62,299 nt of DNA from Saprospirales bacterium (GCA_016711045.1 JADJTT010000016.1:1-62299); one strand, 5' to 3'; shown: positions 54,574 to 62,181, counted from the first letter of the stretch. Notes: generated by a model not told the origin, from the sequence alone. Numbers and translations are program-made.

Positions 54574-54948
54574 CTATTTTAGGGAGGAGATTTGTGATTT
54601 ATGGAGTGCGTTGATTAGATAGGAGGTTTCTTGTGCTTGTTTACGTAATTTTTTATAAGTGTCTTTGTCAATCAAGCCAAATTCATAGGCGAGTATTAGC
54701 TGGTTTACGACCTCCAAAAGGCTGGAAAAGGCTATTACAGAAAAATGGGCTTTGTCTTTTGGGGATTTCCGCCCGCTGCCTTCTGCGATATTTGAAGCAA
54801 TTGAAACTGAAGCCCTTTTGAGTTGTTGCGACAATCCAAATTTCTCGTCTTTTGGAAATGTGTGTGTGACAGAATAGATGGTTTTTGCAAATTCTTTTGC
54901 TTTTACCCACGCTTCCAATTTCTCGAAAGAATACGTTAACCAATCCAT
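54574..54948 (-). CDS. Four-helix-bundle protein (23S rRNA IVS / S23 type)
   Basis: The 124-residue product starts MDWLTYSFEKLEAWVKAKEF and carries IYSVTHTFPKDEKFGLSQQL, KRASVSIASNIAEGSGRKSP and the C-terminal RKQAQETSYLINALHK. These are the signatures of the four-helix-bundle family first found in intervening sequences of 23S rRNA genes. That family is related in fold to Avd of diversity-generating retroelements. It is an RNA- or DNA-binding bundle of uncertain role. Here no rRNA gene is near, but the gene is bracketed by inverted 9-mer arrays. Confidence 0.85.
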   Translation of the reverse strand: MDWLTYSFEKLEAWVKAKEFAKTIYSVTHTFPKDEKFGLSQQLKRASVSIASNIAEGSGRKSPKDKAHFSVIAFSSLLEVVNQLILAYEFGLIDKDTYKKLRKQAQETSYLINALHKSQISSLK

Positions 54949-55003
54949 TTACATTATTTTAGAGGTGAAAAGGGCCAATTTATTCCCCCAAACTCGCATT
55001 CCA

Positions 55004-55090
55004 AAATAAACCCATAAACTTTACAACCCCATAACCCCTATAAACCTCATAAACCCCATAAACCTCATAAACCTTCATAAACCTTCCCAA
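55004..55090. repeat. Inverted TCATAAACC array, right of the four-helix gene
   Basis: About eight units of ATAAACCTC/CATAAACCC run up to 4 bp before the aldehyde dehydrogenase ATG. They are the reverse complement of the units at 54494-54572, so the two arrays can pair across the four-helix gene. Confidence 0.8.
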
Positions 55091-55093
55091 CTC

Positions 55094-56113
55094 ATGCTTC
55101 CAGACAAATACCTAAAGAACTACATCGGAGGCTCCCTCGTTCCTCCAGTTTCGGGCGAATACCTCGACAACACCAACCCCGCCATCGGCAAGGTCTACTC
55201 CTACATTCCCGACTCGGATGAGCGGGATGTGCAGAAGGCGGTGGAAGCGGCGGAAAAAGCCTTTCCCGAATGGTCGACTTGTGGGGTGCGGAAACGGTTT
55301 CGGATATTGATGCGGGTGGCGGATATCATCGAGCAGAACCTCGAGGAGTTTGCCAAGGCGGAGAGTGCGGACTCGGGGAAACCGGTGTCGATGGCGGCGA
55401 CGGTGGATATACCGCGGGCCCATGAGAATTTGCGTTTTTTCGCGACAGCGATCCTGCATTTTGCAGGGGAGAGCCACCACATGGAAGGACAGGCGATCAA
55501 CTACACCCTGCGGCAACCGCTGGGGGTGGTGGGGTGTATCAGCCCGTGGAACCTGCCGCTGTATCTCTTTACCTGGAAGATCGCGCCGGCGCTGGCGTCG
55601 GGCAACTGCGTGGTGGGCAAGCCCTCCGAGCTGACGCCCATGACGGCCTACTTGCTCAGTAAAGCCTGCATGGAGGGCGGACTGCCTCCCGGCGTGCTCA
55701 ATATCGTGCACGGCCTCGGGCCCAAGACCGGGCAGGCCATCGTGGAGCACCCGAAGGTGAAAGCCATCTCCTTTACCGGAGGTACCGCTACCGGCCGCAA
55801 GATCGCGGAGACGGCGGCGCCGGTGTTCAAGAAACTATCGCTCGAACTGGGGGGCAAGAACCCCAATATCATCTTCGCCGACTGCGATTTCGACCAGATG
55901 ATGGTCGACACCCTGCGGTCGTCGTTTTCCAACAACGGACAGATCTGCCTCTGTGGCTCGCGCATCTATGTGGAGCGCACTATCTACGAGCGCTTCCGCG
56001 ACGAGTTTGTCAAACGCACGCAATTTCTGAAAGTGGGCGATCCCACCTCGCCGGTCAGCGATCTCGGGGCCCTGGTGTCGAAAGCCCACCTGGAAAAATA
56101 CAAGGCTACCTGA
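55094..56113 (+). CDS. Aldehyde dehydrogenase, N-terminal and catalytic part
   Basis: The ATG at 55094 gives MLPDKYLKNYIGGSLVPPVS. ALDH motifs follow: SPWNLPLYLFTWKIAPALAS with catalytic Asn, FTGGTATGRKIAETAAPVFK (NAD loop), LELGGKNPNIIFADCDFDQM with general base Glu, and NNGQICLCGSRIYVE with the nucleophile Cys. The frame breaks at GG 56104-56105. With GGG it continues EKYKGYLKLAEVEGGTI into the next fragment. It resembles the hydroxymuconic semialdehyde/betaine aldehyde group. The enzyme oxidises an aldehyde to an acid with NAD(P); the substrate is unknown. A sequence error is likely. Confidence 0.88.
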   Translation: MLPDKYLKNYIGGSLVPPVSGEYLDNTNPAIGKVYSYIPDSDERDVQKAVEAAEKAFPEWSTCGVRKRFRILMRVADIIEQNLEEFAKAESADSGKPVSMAATVDIPRAHENLRFFATAILHFAGESHHMEGQAINYTLRQPLGVVGCISPWNLPLYLFTWKIAPALASGNCVVGKPSELTPMTAYLLSKACMEGGLPPGVLNIVHGLGPKTGQAIVEHPKVKAISFTGGTATGRKIAETAAPVFKKLSLELGGKNPNIIFADCDFDQMMVDTLRSSFSNNGQICLCGSRIYVERTIYERFRDEFVKRTQFLKVGDPTSPVSDLGALVSKAHLEKYKAT

Positions 56114-56124
56114 AGCTGGCCGAA

Positions 56125-56544
56125 GTGGAAGGCGGCACCATCCTCTGCGGCGGCACGCAAGTGCAGGTGGGCGGCGAATGTGAGGAAGGCTATTTCCTGC
56201 GTCCCGCCGTCATCGAAGGCCTGCCCATCAGCTGCCGCACCAACCAGGAAGAGATCTTCGGTCCCGTGGTGACCCTCCAGCCTTTCGACACCGAAGAAGA
56301 AGCCATCGCCCTGGCCAACGGGGTGCAATACGGCCTCGCCAGCACCGTCTGGACCAGCAACCTCCAGCGTGCCCAGCGCGTCGCCGAACGCTTGCAAGCC
56401 GGGATCGTCTGGGTCAATTGCTGGATGCTGCCCGATCTGCGCACGCCATTTGGCGGCGTCAAGCACAGTGGCGTAGGGCGTGAAGGCGGCTGGGAAGCGC
56501 TCAGGTTTTTTACGGAGGCAAAGAATGTGTGTTTGAAGTATTGA
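56125..56544 (+). CDS. Aldehyde dehydrogenase, C-terminal part
   Basis: This frame holds the rest of the ALDH: ISCRTNQEEIFGPVVTLQPF, with the conserved EEIFGPV and Phe; then NGVQYGLASTVWTSNLQRAQ and LRTPFGGVKHSGVGREGGWE. It should be joined to the upstream fragment after adding one G near 56104. The combined length of about 483 residues is normal for the family. It ends at TGA 56542-56544. Confidence 0.88.
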   Translation: MEGGTILCGGTQVQVGGECEEGYFLRPAVIEGLPISCRTNQEEIFGPVVTLQPFDTEEEAIALANGVQYGLASTVWTSNLQRAQRVAERLQAGIVWVNCWMLPDLRTPFGGVKHSGVGREGGWEALRFFTEAKNVCLKY

Positions 56545-56612
56545 GACTGAACTATTCTGGCGTTTTTGAAGTTTCTCTCCACAATAGGTATCTTTATATA
56601 AATGCTCATCCA

Positions 56613-56861
56613 ATGACGTATTACGTGAATGTCAAGCCTGACAATTTAAAAGACTTTTTGCAAATCATAAAGTCTCTAAAAAACCTGGGGGTGATCGATT
56701 CTTTTGGATCGGTAGGAGAACTTGGGTTAGAGGGAGAACCTATTTCCACAGAAGCGCTTATTTCGGTGTTGGAAGTTTCCCGGAAAGAAGCCAGAGAAGG
56801 AAATACGTTGAGTGGTGAAGAAGTGAAAAAACAAGTTGCGAAGTGGACCCAAAGGCCTTAG
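56613..56861 (+). CDS. Putative antitoxin of a ParE/RelE-type pair
   Basis: I take the ATG at 56613 (MTYYVNVKPDNLKDFLQIIK), giving 82 residues; upstream in-frame sequence overlaps the ALDH end. The N-terminal half may fold as strand-helix, and the C-terminal half (TEALISVLEVSRKEAREGNT, then LSGEEVKKQVAKWTQ) is an amphipathic tail like those that wrap ParE toxins. It overlaps the toxin gene by 19 bp, a classic toxin-antitoxin arrangement. The N-terminal fold is not a common antitoxin family I recognise, so the call rests on context. Confidence 0.6.
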   Translation: MTYYVNVKPDNLKDFLQIIKSLKNLGVIDSFGSVGELGLEGEPISTEALISVLEVSRKEAREGNTLSGEEVKKQVAKWTQRP

Positions 56862-57160
56862 TTAATTGGACTTTTTCGGCCCTTGAGATGTTGGCTGAAA
56901 TTCACGATTATTTAGGAGCAATTAGTGAGCCTATAGCAGATAAGTATGTGGGTGATTTGGTAGGTCATGTGGCGAAAAAATTGGAAAAACACCCTGAATC
57001 TTGTGCCCCCTGTAGAAATCCAAAATTGAGTGTATTGGGCTACAGGTGTTGCAATTTCAAGAACCATATCATCATTTATGAAATTGAGAATGAGGTTGTC
57101 AACATTCTTGCTGTAATGCATACCAAAAGGAATCCTAAAGACCTGGAAGATTTAGGTTAG
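56843..57160 (+). CDS. ParE/RelE-superfamily toxin
   Basis: The frame starts at GTG 56843 inside the antitoxin gene. The core VNWTFSALEMLAEIHDYLGA and ADKYVGDLVGHVAKKLEKHP matches the two N-terminal helices of ParE. LGYRCCNFKNHIIIYEIENE and VNILAVMHTKRNP are the beta strands with the C-terminal HTKRNP. RelE members cut ribosome-bound mRNA and ParE members poison gyrase; the sequence is nearer ParE. At 105 residues the length is normal. Confidence 0.75.
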   Translation: MDPKALVNWTFSALEMLAEIHDYLGAISEPIADKYVGDLVGHVAKKLEKHPESCAPCRNPKLSVLGYRCCNFKNHIIIYEIENEVVNILAVMHTKRNPKDLEDLG

Positions 57161-57205
57161 TTATTCGTGAAGAGGCGCCTATCGGTTCGCTTCACTCTTT
57201 TTCCT

Positions 57206-57213
57206 TACTTTTG
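57206..57213 (+). promoter_or_regulatory. -7 box of the OmpH gene (TACTTTTG)
   Basis: TACTTTTG fits TAnnTTTG and lies 19 bp before the ATG at 57233. It separates the OmpH-like gene from the toxin pair upstream as its own transcription unit. Confidence 0.55.
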
Positions 57214-57232
57214 CCGAAAATCACGACAAACA

Positions 57233-57826
57233 ATGAAAAACAACACCCTTTTAATCTGGAATATCGCCCTGACCCTCCTGGTCGCTTTTTTATTGGTGAA
57301 ACAACTTTCGCCTGCGAAGATCGCGGACCCGGCGGATATGGATCAGACTGAAGCGGCGGCCCCGATGCACATCGTGTATGTGAATGCCGATACCTTGCTG
57401 GAAAAATTCACCGAATTCAAGTCGCAGCAGGAAGCGTTGGCGGCGAAGGAGCAGGACCTGGACACCAAGCTCAAGACCCGCGGCCGGTCGCTGGAGCAGG
57501 AGTTTAATACCGCGCAGCAAAAGATACAGCAGGGCCTGTTGACCCCCAACCAGATCGCCGCCGAAGAGCAGCGCCTCATGGGCAAGCAGCAGAAGCTCAT
57601 GGAAGACCAGGAGAAAATGACCAAGGAGCTGATGGCCGAGACCGAAGCCCTCAACAGCAAGCTCGAGACACGGCTCAAGAACGTGCTCAGAGCCGTGCGC
57701 GATGCCAATGGGTATGATTTCATCCTGAGCTACGGTCCCGGTACCGGTGTGCTGATGGTGAATGACTCGCTCGATGTGACGGAGCAGGTGTTGGTGGAGT
57801 TGAATGCGGAGAAGGGGCAGGAGTAG
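57233..57826 (+). CDS. OmpH/Skp-family periplasmic chaperone
   Basis: I take the ATG at 57233, directly followed by a membrane/signal segment (LIWNIALTLLVAFLLVKQLS). MHIVYVNADTLLEKFTEFKS starts the OmpH strand, then comes a long coiled coil (residues 60-150). GYDFILSYGPGTGVLMVNDS closes the trimer base, as in Skp. At 197 residues the length is typical. Such proteins hold unfolded outer-membrane proteins in the periplasm. The N-terminal segment may stay as an anchor, since no clear signal cleavage site is seen. Confidence 0.85.
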   Translation: MKNNTLLIWNIALTLLVAFLLVKQLSPAKIADPADMDQTEAAAPMHIVYVNADTLLEKFTEFKSQQEALAAKEQDLDTKLKTRGRSLEQEFNTAQQKIQQGLLTPNQIAAEEQRLMGKQQKLMEDQEKMTKELMAETEALNSKLETRLKNVLRAVRDANGYDFILSYGPGTGVLMVNDSLDVTEQVLVELNAEKGQE

Positions 57827-57907
57827 GCAGTGTGCCTCCTTATGGCTTTATTCGGCAGGGTTGAAAATTTGGAAACTTCCCTTTAACTTACCGATAAATT
57901 GAGGTTT

Positions 57908-58243
57908 ATGGTAAAAAAGACGATCGAAGGGATCCCATTAATTGTGAAAGATACTGTTGATAAGGTTGATGAAGCAGCCAAGGTGATCCTGTTTGGATCC
58001 AGAGCCCGAGGTGATTTTCATACGGATTCTGACTGGGATTTTTTGATCTTGACCAAGAAAAAGGTTTCCCGGCAATTGCAAGATGAAATCAGAGAGCTCC
58101 TGTATGATATAGAGTTGAATACCGAACAGGTAATTACCTCTGTTATTGAGAATGAGGAAATTTGGATGGAATATCAAGAGTCGGAATTTTTCAAGAATGT
58201 GGCAAGGGATGGTATTGAGGTAATTCCCCCAAAAGCTGCTTAA
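57908..58243 (+). CDS. MNT-type nucleotidyltransferase (HEPN partner)
   Basis: I take the ATG at 57908 rather than the TTG at 57899. The Pol-beta-like core is VILFGSRARGDFHTDSDWDF with the GSRARG helix and the DxD metal site. The product is 111 residues, a minimal nucleotidyltransferase. The stop overlaps the start of the HEPN gene (TAATG). In characterised MntA/HepT systems the nucleotidyltransferase AMPylates a Tyr on the HEPN RNase to neutralise it. Here that role is likely from gene order but not shown. Confidence 0.85.
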   Translation: MVKKTIEGIPLIVKDTVDKVDEAAKVILFGSRARGDFHTDSDWDFLILTKKKVSRQLQDEIRELLYDIELNTEQVITSVIENEEIWMEYQESEFFKNVARDGIEVIPPKAA

Positions 58244-58632
58244 TGAGTTATTCGAAAGAAGAGCTGGCAAGGTACAGACTGGAACGCGCCAATGAATCCA
58301 TTGAGGAAGCTAACCTCCTGGCACAGAAAAGTCATTGGAATACGACTGCTAATCGCCTTTACTATGCTTGTTTTTATGCGGCATCTGCTTATCTCGTGGT
58401 AAACGGGGTGGAGGCCATTACACATAATGGGGTGAAAACGGCATTTAACAAAGAACTCATTAGCACTTCAATCTTGCCAAGGTCCTTCGGGCTCCTCTAT
58501 AATAAGTTGTTTAACCTGCGGCAGGATGCAGATTATAGAGATTACAAAGATTTGTCGGAGAAGGACATTTTTCCGTTGATCCAGGAATCAGCAGATTTAG
58601 TGATTCGGATTGAGGCATTGCTAGTCCGATAA
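58243..58632 (+). CDS. HEPN-domain protein (MNT partner)
   Basis: The 129-residue helical protein starts MSYSKEELARYRLERANESI and has TTANRLYYACFYAASAYLVV, the HEPN core helix of the PF05168 type, then ITHNGVKTAFNKELI and NLRQDADYRDYKDL. The Arg-x4-His catalytic motif of HepT-type RNases is not obvious. The His in ITHNGVK and Arg in NLRQDADY are at other positions, so the activity may differ. Start and stop overlap the MNT gene by one base. Probably one of a toxin-antitoxin or abortive-defence pair. Confidence 0.82.
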   Translation: MSYSKEELARYRLERANESIEEANLLAQKSHWNTTANRLYYACFYAASAYLVVNGVEAITHNGVKTAFNKELISTSILPRSFGLLYNKLFNLRQDADYRDYKDLSEKDIFPLIQESADLVIRIEALLVR

Positions 58633-58745
58633 TTTTTCCCTCCATTATTGCCACATATTTTCCAGAAAAGAAAAAACAGGCATCCCCGATAGTGATTGGG
58701 ATCAGTGTGCAGCAGTAGATAGTAAATCGCAAATTATATATAGTT

Positions 58746-58898
58746 CGCTCGTGAGGGTCTCCGACCCGATACGCGTTGTCTGCAAGTCTCCTGACTTGCC
58801 TTGACCTGTTTTTTCAGCCTAAGGCGCCTGTTTCATTTGTTTACGCAAGTCAGGAGACTTGCAGACGGTACATTTCGGGTCGGAGACCCTCACGAGCG
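58746..58898. repeat. MITE-like 153-bp inverted-repeat element
   Basis: Outer arms CGCTCGTGAGGGTCTCCGAC at 58746 and its complement ending at 58898 match over 24 bp. Inner arms at 58778-58799 and 58855-58866 and beyond include GCAAGTCTCCTGACTTGC, itself a near-palindrome. No open frame lies inside. The ends are flanked by degenerate copies of the TCCCGATAGCTATCGGGA palindrome (58683 and 58899). The rest of 58633-59132 has no gene. Confidence 0.7.
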
Positions 58899-58933
58899 AT
58901 CCCGGTAGCTATCAGGATTGTTCTGCCGTAAAC

Positions 58934-58984
58934 TGCACTTTCGGATGTGCATTTTTAGGTGATTTTTGCACTTTCGGATGTGCA
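58934..58984. promoter_or_regulatory. Orphan pair of phased palindromes (33-bp period)
   Basis: TGCACTTTCGGATGTGCA occurs at 58934-58951 and 58967-58984. The arrangement equals that at 61063-61113 before an AAA_14/DUF4143 ATPase: same palindrome arms, same 33-bp period. Here no ATPase gene follows on the minus strand; the MITE-like element is in its place. Confidence 0.6.
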
Positions 58985-59132
58985 AATTTGAATATCCACT
59001 AACTTGACATATCTTTTTGCCGATTTGTATCGAATCAAGCACCCAGGTATCTCCGCAAATTTCCACCGATACCTCTCTCTTCATTCTCAGATGTCTTCTA
59101 AGGCCTACAGCAGATGGGCGACAGGACGCTTC

Positions 59133-59705
59133 TTACCCAAAAAAATCAACCACCAATCCCTCCACCCACTCCGTCCGGATCTCCGCTCCTTTCCGGAAGG
59201 TTTGCATCTGGGCATAGCCCTCGGTGGAGGGCCCGGTATATACCTCCACGCATTCGGCTTCGAGGTTGACGATCCAGGTTTCGGGGATGCCGGCGGCGGC
59301 GTAGAGCGGCAGTTTGACCAGCCGGTCTTTGGACAGGGAGGAGTCGGCCACTTCGATGAGGAAGAGGATATCTTCCGGGCGGGGGTGGGCGGTTTTGAAC
59401 GTTTCCGGTTTGCGTTTCGCCACGGTCAGGTCGGGTTCCGGTTCGGAAAATTCATCGAGGGATACCGGGTTTTGCACCCGGACCCAGGCACGTTCGTGCA
59501 GGTGCAGGATCAGCCATTGCATGAGCTGGTCCACGATGAAAGCGTGTTTGTGGTTGATAGGCGACATCTCTACAATTTCTCCATCCAATAATTCGATGTG
59601 TTTCCCTGTGGGGAAAAATTGCAGCTCCGCCATGCGGTGGTAGTCGGCCACCGAAAAGCGGTATTTTTTTAAGACCGGTGCGGTTGTCGTGGTTTGTTCG
59701 GTCAT
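59133..59705 (-). CDS. Uma2-family (DUF820) putative restriction endonuclease fold
   Basis: I take the ATG at 59705 (MTEQTTTTAPVLKKYRFSVA), as the frame upstream is repeat-derived. The PD-(D/E)xK core is visible: HIELLDGEIVEMSPINHKHA, FSEPEPDLTVAKRK with the Asp, and DILFLIEVADSSLSKDRLVK with Glu and Lys, followed by LPLYAAAGIPETWIVNLEA. The family is greatly expanded in cyanobacteria and some Bacteroidota. Its target is unknown, though links with mobile elements are common. Length 190 is normal. Confidence 0.85.
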   Translation of the reverse strand: MTEQTTTTAPVLKKYRFSVADYHRMAELQFFPTGKHIELLDGEIVEMSPINHKHAFIVDQLMQWLILHLHERAWVRVQNPVSLDEFSEPEPDLTVAKRKPETFKTAHPRPEDILFLIEVADSSLSKDRLVKLPLYAAAGIPETWIVNLEAECVEVYTGPSTEGYAQMQTFRKGAEIRTEWVEGLVVDFFG

Positions 59706-59807
59706 TTTTCCGGTAATATAGAGGAAGTAAGCGTCTTCTGCGCTTACTTCCTCTTTAGTATTTGTCAGGAAGATACGGAAAAAATGGGTGGGAGGCAAGG
59801 GGGTGCT

Positions 59808-59865
59808 ACAGTCTTCAGTGTGCAGTAGGCAGTTTGCAGACTGCCTACTGCACACTGAAGACTGT
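59808..59865. repeat. 26-bp perfect inverted repeat of 7-mer units
   Basis: Arms 59808-59833 and 59840-59865 are perfect complements made of AGTCTTCAGTGTGCAGTAGG with a 6-nt loop. It lies between the Uma2 start and the end of the ATPase gene (59866), so it probably ends the ATPase transcript. Confidence 0.75.
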
Positions 59866-60681
59866 TTAATAAAGAAATCCAAACAACCAAAGCGGAATGG
59901 CCTTTCCCACAGGATATTCCATATCATCGCGGACAGCGAAGCTATTGGGGAGGTCGGCGATCTGGTGGTGGGTCTTTTGTTTTCCTCCAATTTCAAAGGT
60001 AAAGCGATTGTCGACCAGGAAATCGCCTTTTTCCGGTACCCGAATGTCGTGTTGACATTGGAGCTGATTTTGGAAAAAAGTTTCCCGCAGGTTGCCCTTG
60101 TTGGGAGTTGTGGGGGCGAGGGCGAAAGCCAGGTTGGTATTTTGCAGATAGATTTTTTCTGGCTTTTGCAGCATGGACAATCCGGCCCCGGGGGGATGAA
60201 GCATGCGGATCAATCGGGCATTTTCGAGGTAGATCAGGTAGTTGAGAACGGTATTGCGGTGAATGTCGGCCTTATGGGCCAATTGGGTGAGGTTCGGTTT
60301 AAACGGCACGTTGGAAGACAGAATAAAAAGCAATTGGAGCAGCTTTCGGGCATTTCTGGGATCGAAACCTTTCACGGCAGCCATATCGTACTCGATCACG
60401 ACCCGGACCATTTGTGCGAGGCGACGATGAAATCCTTCCCGGTCTTCCATAAAAAAGGGATAATAGCCAACGGACAGGTAATCTGAAAAATGGGCCAAGG
60501 GGCGGAAGTCGGGAGGGAACAGATCTGTCACTTCCCCGCTATATTGGAGCAGGCCGTCAAAAGGGATGGGGTCGAAACGTTGTATGCCGGAAACATGCAG
60601 GTACTCGCGAAAGGAAAGCCCGTGCAATTCGTATAGCAGGGCCCTTCGACTCCAGGTCCCCTTCTTCTTTAGCCAGGTCAA
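59866..60681 (-). CDS. AAA_14/DUF4143 ATPase, C-terminal part
   Basis: This frame continues the ATPase after a 1-nt insertion at CC 60652-60653. It has SRRALLYELHGLSFREYLHV, a winged-helix-like segment (LTQLAHKADIHRNTVLNYLI), YLENARLIRMLHPPGAGLSM and the DUF4143 nuclease-like strand FLVDNRFTFEIGGKQK. The joined protein has about 397 residues from an ATG at 61060. The end is followed by a hairpin. Confidence 0.8.
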   Translation of the reverse strand: MTWLKKKGTWSRRALLYELHGLSFREYLHVSGIQRFDPIPFDGLLQYSGEVTDLFPPDFRPLAHFSDYLSVGYYPFFMEDREGFHRRLAQMVRVVIEYDMAAVKGFDPRNARKLLQLLFILSSNVPFKPNLTQLAHKADIHRNTVLNYLIYLENARLIRMLHPPGAGLSMLQKPEKIYLQNTNLAFALAPTTPNKGNLRETFFQNQLQCQHDIRVPEKGDFLVDNRFTFEIGGKQKTHHQIADLPNSFAVRDDMEYPVGKAIPLWLFGFLY

Positions 60682-61060
60682 TAATTGAAGAGCCTGTGAA
60701 TACGATTTGCAGGTCGGGATAAAAATCGTGGAGGTTTTTCACCTCTCTCGCCCAGCCCGGATATTTATGGACTTCATCCAGGAAAACCACTTTCCCGCCT
60801 TCCCGGTAGAATTGTTCGAGCAGGGGAGAGAAAGGGGTTTGGGTAAAAAAGAGGTCGTCGAGGGAGAAATAGGCTGCTTGTGTCGCAGGCAGTCCCAGGG
60901 CGCGCAAGCGTTGCAGCATCAAGACTGTTTTCCCCGTGCCACGAGCCCCTTTAATGCCGATCAGCCGGTTGTTCCAGTTGATGTCTTTCAGCAGGTAACG
61001 GCTGAAAGACATCGGAGTTTTGCGCGCTAGCGCTTCGGATTTGGCGAGTAAAGCTTCCAT
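60557..61060 (-). CDS. AAA_14/DUF4143 ATPase, N-terminal part
   Basis: I take the ATG at 61060 (MEALLAKSEALARKTPMSFS); the in-frame extension to 61114 simply translates two palindromes. Walker A is IGIKGARGTGKTVLML, Walker B is KVVFLDEVHKYP, and the sensor segment is IVFTGSSIIDLAK. The frame turns false after GDLE. Deleting one G of the pair at 60652-60653 gives GDLSRRALLYELHG, which joins the C-terminal frame. The family is widespread in Bacteroidota; its physiological substrate is unknown. Confidence 0.82.
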   Translation of the reverse strand: MEALLAKSEALARKTPMSFSRYLLKDINWNNRLIGIKGARGTGKTVLMLQRLRALGLPATQAAYFSLDDLFFTQTPFSPLLEQFYREGGKVVFLDEVHKYPGWAREVKNLHDFYPDLQIVFTGSSIIDLAKEEGDLESKGPAIRIARAFLSRVPACFRHTTFRPHPF

Positions 61061-61062
61061 TT

Positions 61063-61113
61063 TGCACTTATGAAAGTGCAATTTATTGTTTTTTTTGCAC
61101 TTTTGAAAGTGCA
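61063..61113. promoter_or_regulatory. Pair of phased palindromes upstream of an ATPase
   Basis: TGCACTTATGAAAGTGCA (61063-61080) and TGCACTTTTGAAAGTGCA (61096-61113) have a 33-bp period, three helical turns. They lie directly upstream of the minus-strand ATPase ATG at 61060. They are probable operators, or part of a conserved leader, of this gene type. Confidence 0.65.
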
Positions 61114-61249
61114 TTTCAAGCTTTCAACTAAAAAAATCAGCCATCAATCCCTCCACCCATTTCGTACCAATCGACTCTCCTTTTTTCACAGAATAAGTTC
61201 AAAAAGTGTGGGTTTTTCCACATTTTTGTAACTTAAAGCGTGATGTTGT

Positions 61250-61886
61250 GCACTTTAGACGAAGTTTGACGGGAAAGACGCTGATCGTTTTGGACGAGAT
61301 ACAGGAATGCAACGATGCGCTGAATGCCCTGAAATATTTTTGTGAAAACGCGCCCAAATACGCCGTGGCCTGTGCAGGCTCATCCAGGTGGGACTGGCCG
61401 TCAGGGTCAACCGCTGTACCGCGCCGCACATACCGCTCCCGGCCTATGACGATCTTTCCGCTTTCAAGTTGTACCTCCTCGACGCCGGCCTCCTGCGCCG
61501 CCTGGCCGGGCTCGCCCCGCTGGCCTTCATGGAAGGCGTGCGCCTCTTTGTAGAATTCAAGGGCGCGCTGACGGAAAATTACATCCTCCAAAGCCTGCTC
61601 TCCCAATTTGAAACGCCCCCGCTACTGGACCTCTGACGGACGGGCCGAGGTGGATTTCATCCTGCAACACGGCCGGCACATCCTGCCCATCGAAGTGAAA
61701 TCGGACGAGAACGTCCGCAGCCGCAGCCTGCAGGTCTATCATCAGAAATACCAGCCTCCCGTCCGCATCCGCTACTCGCTCAAAAACCTGTCATTCGACG
61801 GCGGCCTGCTCAACATCCCCCTGTTTCTGGCCGATTGCACGAAAGCGTTGGTGGAGGAGGCGCTGCGGGAGGGGAACAGGCAATGA
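61250..61886 (+). pseudogene. Remnant of an AAA_14/DUF4143 ATPase
   Basis: A fragment with KTLIVLDEIQECNDALNALK (Walker B) and CENAPKYAVACAGS is followed directly, in another frame, by VGLAVRVNRCTAPHIPLPAY, FKLYLLDAGLLRRLAGLAPL and GALTENYILQSLL. A third frame then has GRAEVDFILQHGRHILPIEV, the DUF4143 end. The Walker A region is absent and roughly 150-200 central residues are missing between the first two pieces, so this is a real deletion and not only a read error. It lies on the opposite strand to the neighbouring ATPase. Confidence 0.75.
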
Positions 61887-61899
61887 TCCATACATAATT

Positions 61900-61975
61900 T
61901 ACTGCCTACTGATCCCGATAGTTATCGGGACTGCCTACTGTAGACTGCCTACTGTAGACTGCCTACTGAAACACT
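61900..61975. repeat. 7-mer TACTGCC/TGTAGAC array with 18-bp palindrome
   Basis: TACTGCCTACTGA is followed by TCCCGATAGTTATCGGGA (61913-61930) and repeated CTGCCTACTGTAGA units. It lies downstream of the ATPase remnant. The rest of 61887-62181 shows no gene. Confidence 0.7.
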
Positions 61976-62181
61976 CTCACCTATTGCGAGTCTCCACATT
62001 TTGCCGTATTTTGCCTCCCGAATCAGATAGGCCCTACCCCCAATTATTGAGAAAACGAGGTTTGTGAGTTTGTTAATAAGGACAAGTTTGCAAGCCCTAT
62101 TTGTATTTCGGGCGGATGTAGTGCGCTCGAGGGTGGGGAGGGGCTTTATTATTTTATTTTTTTATCCTAAAACTTTAGGTT

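Noticed and set aside
54574..54948. A true rRNA intervening sequence
   Set aside because: No 23S rRNA sequence lies on either side; the neighbours are protein genes.
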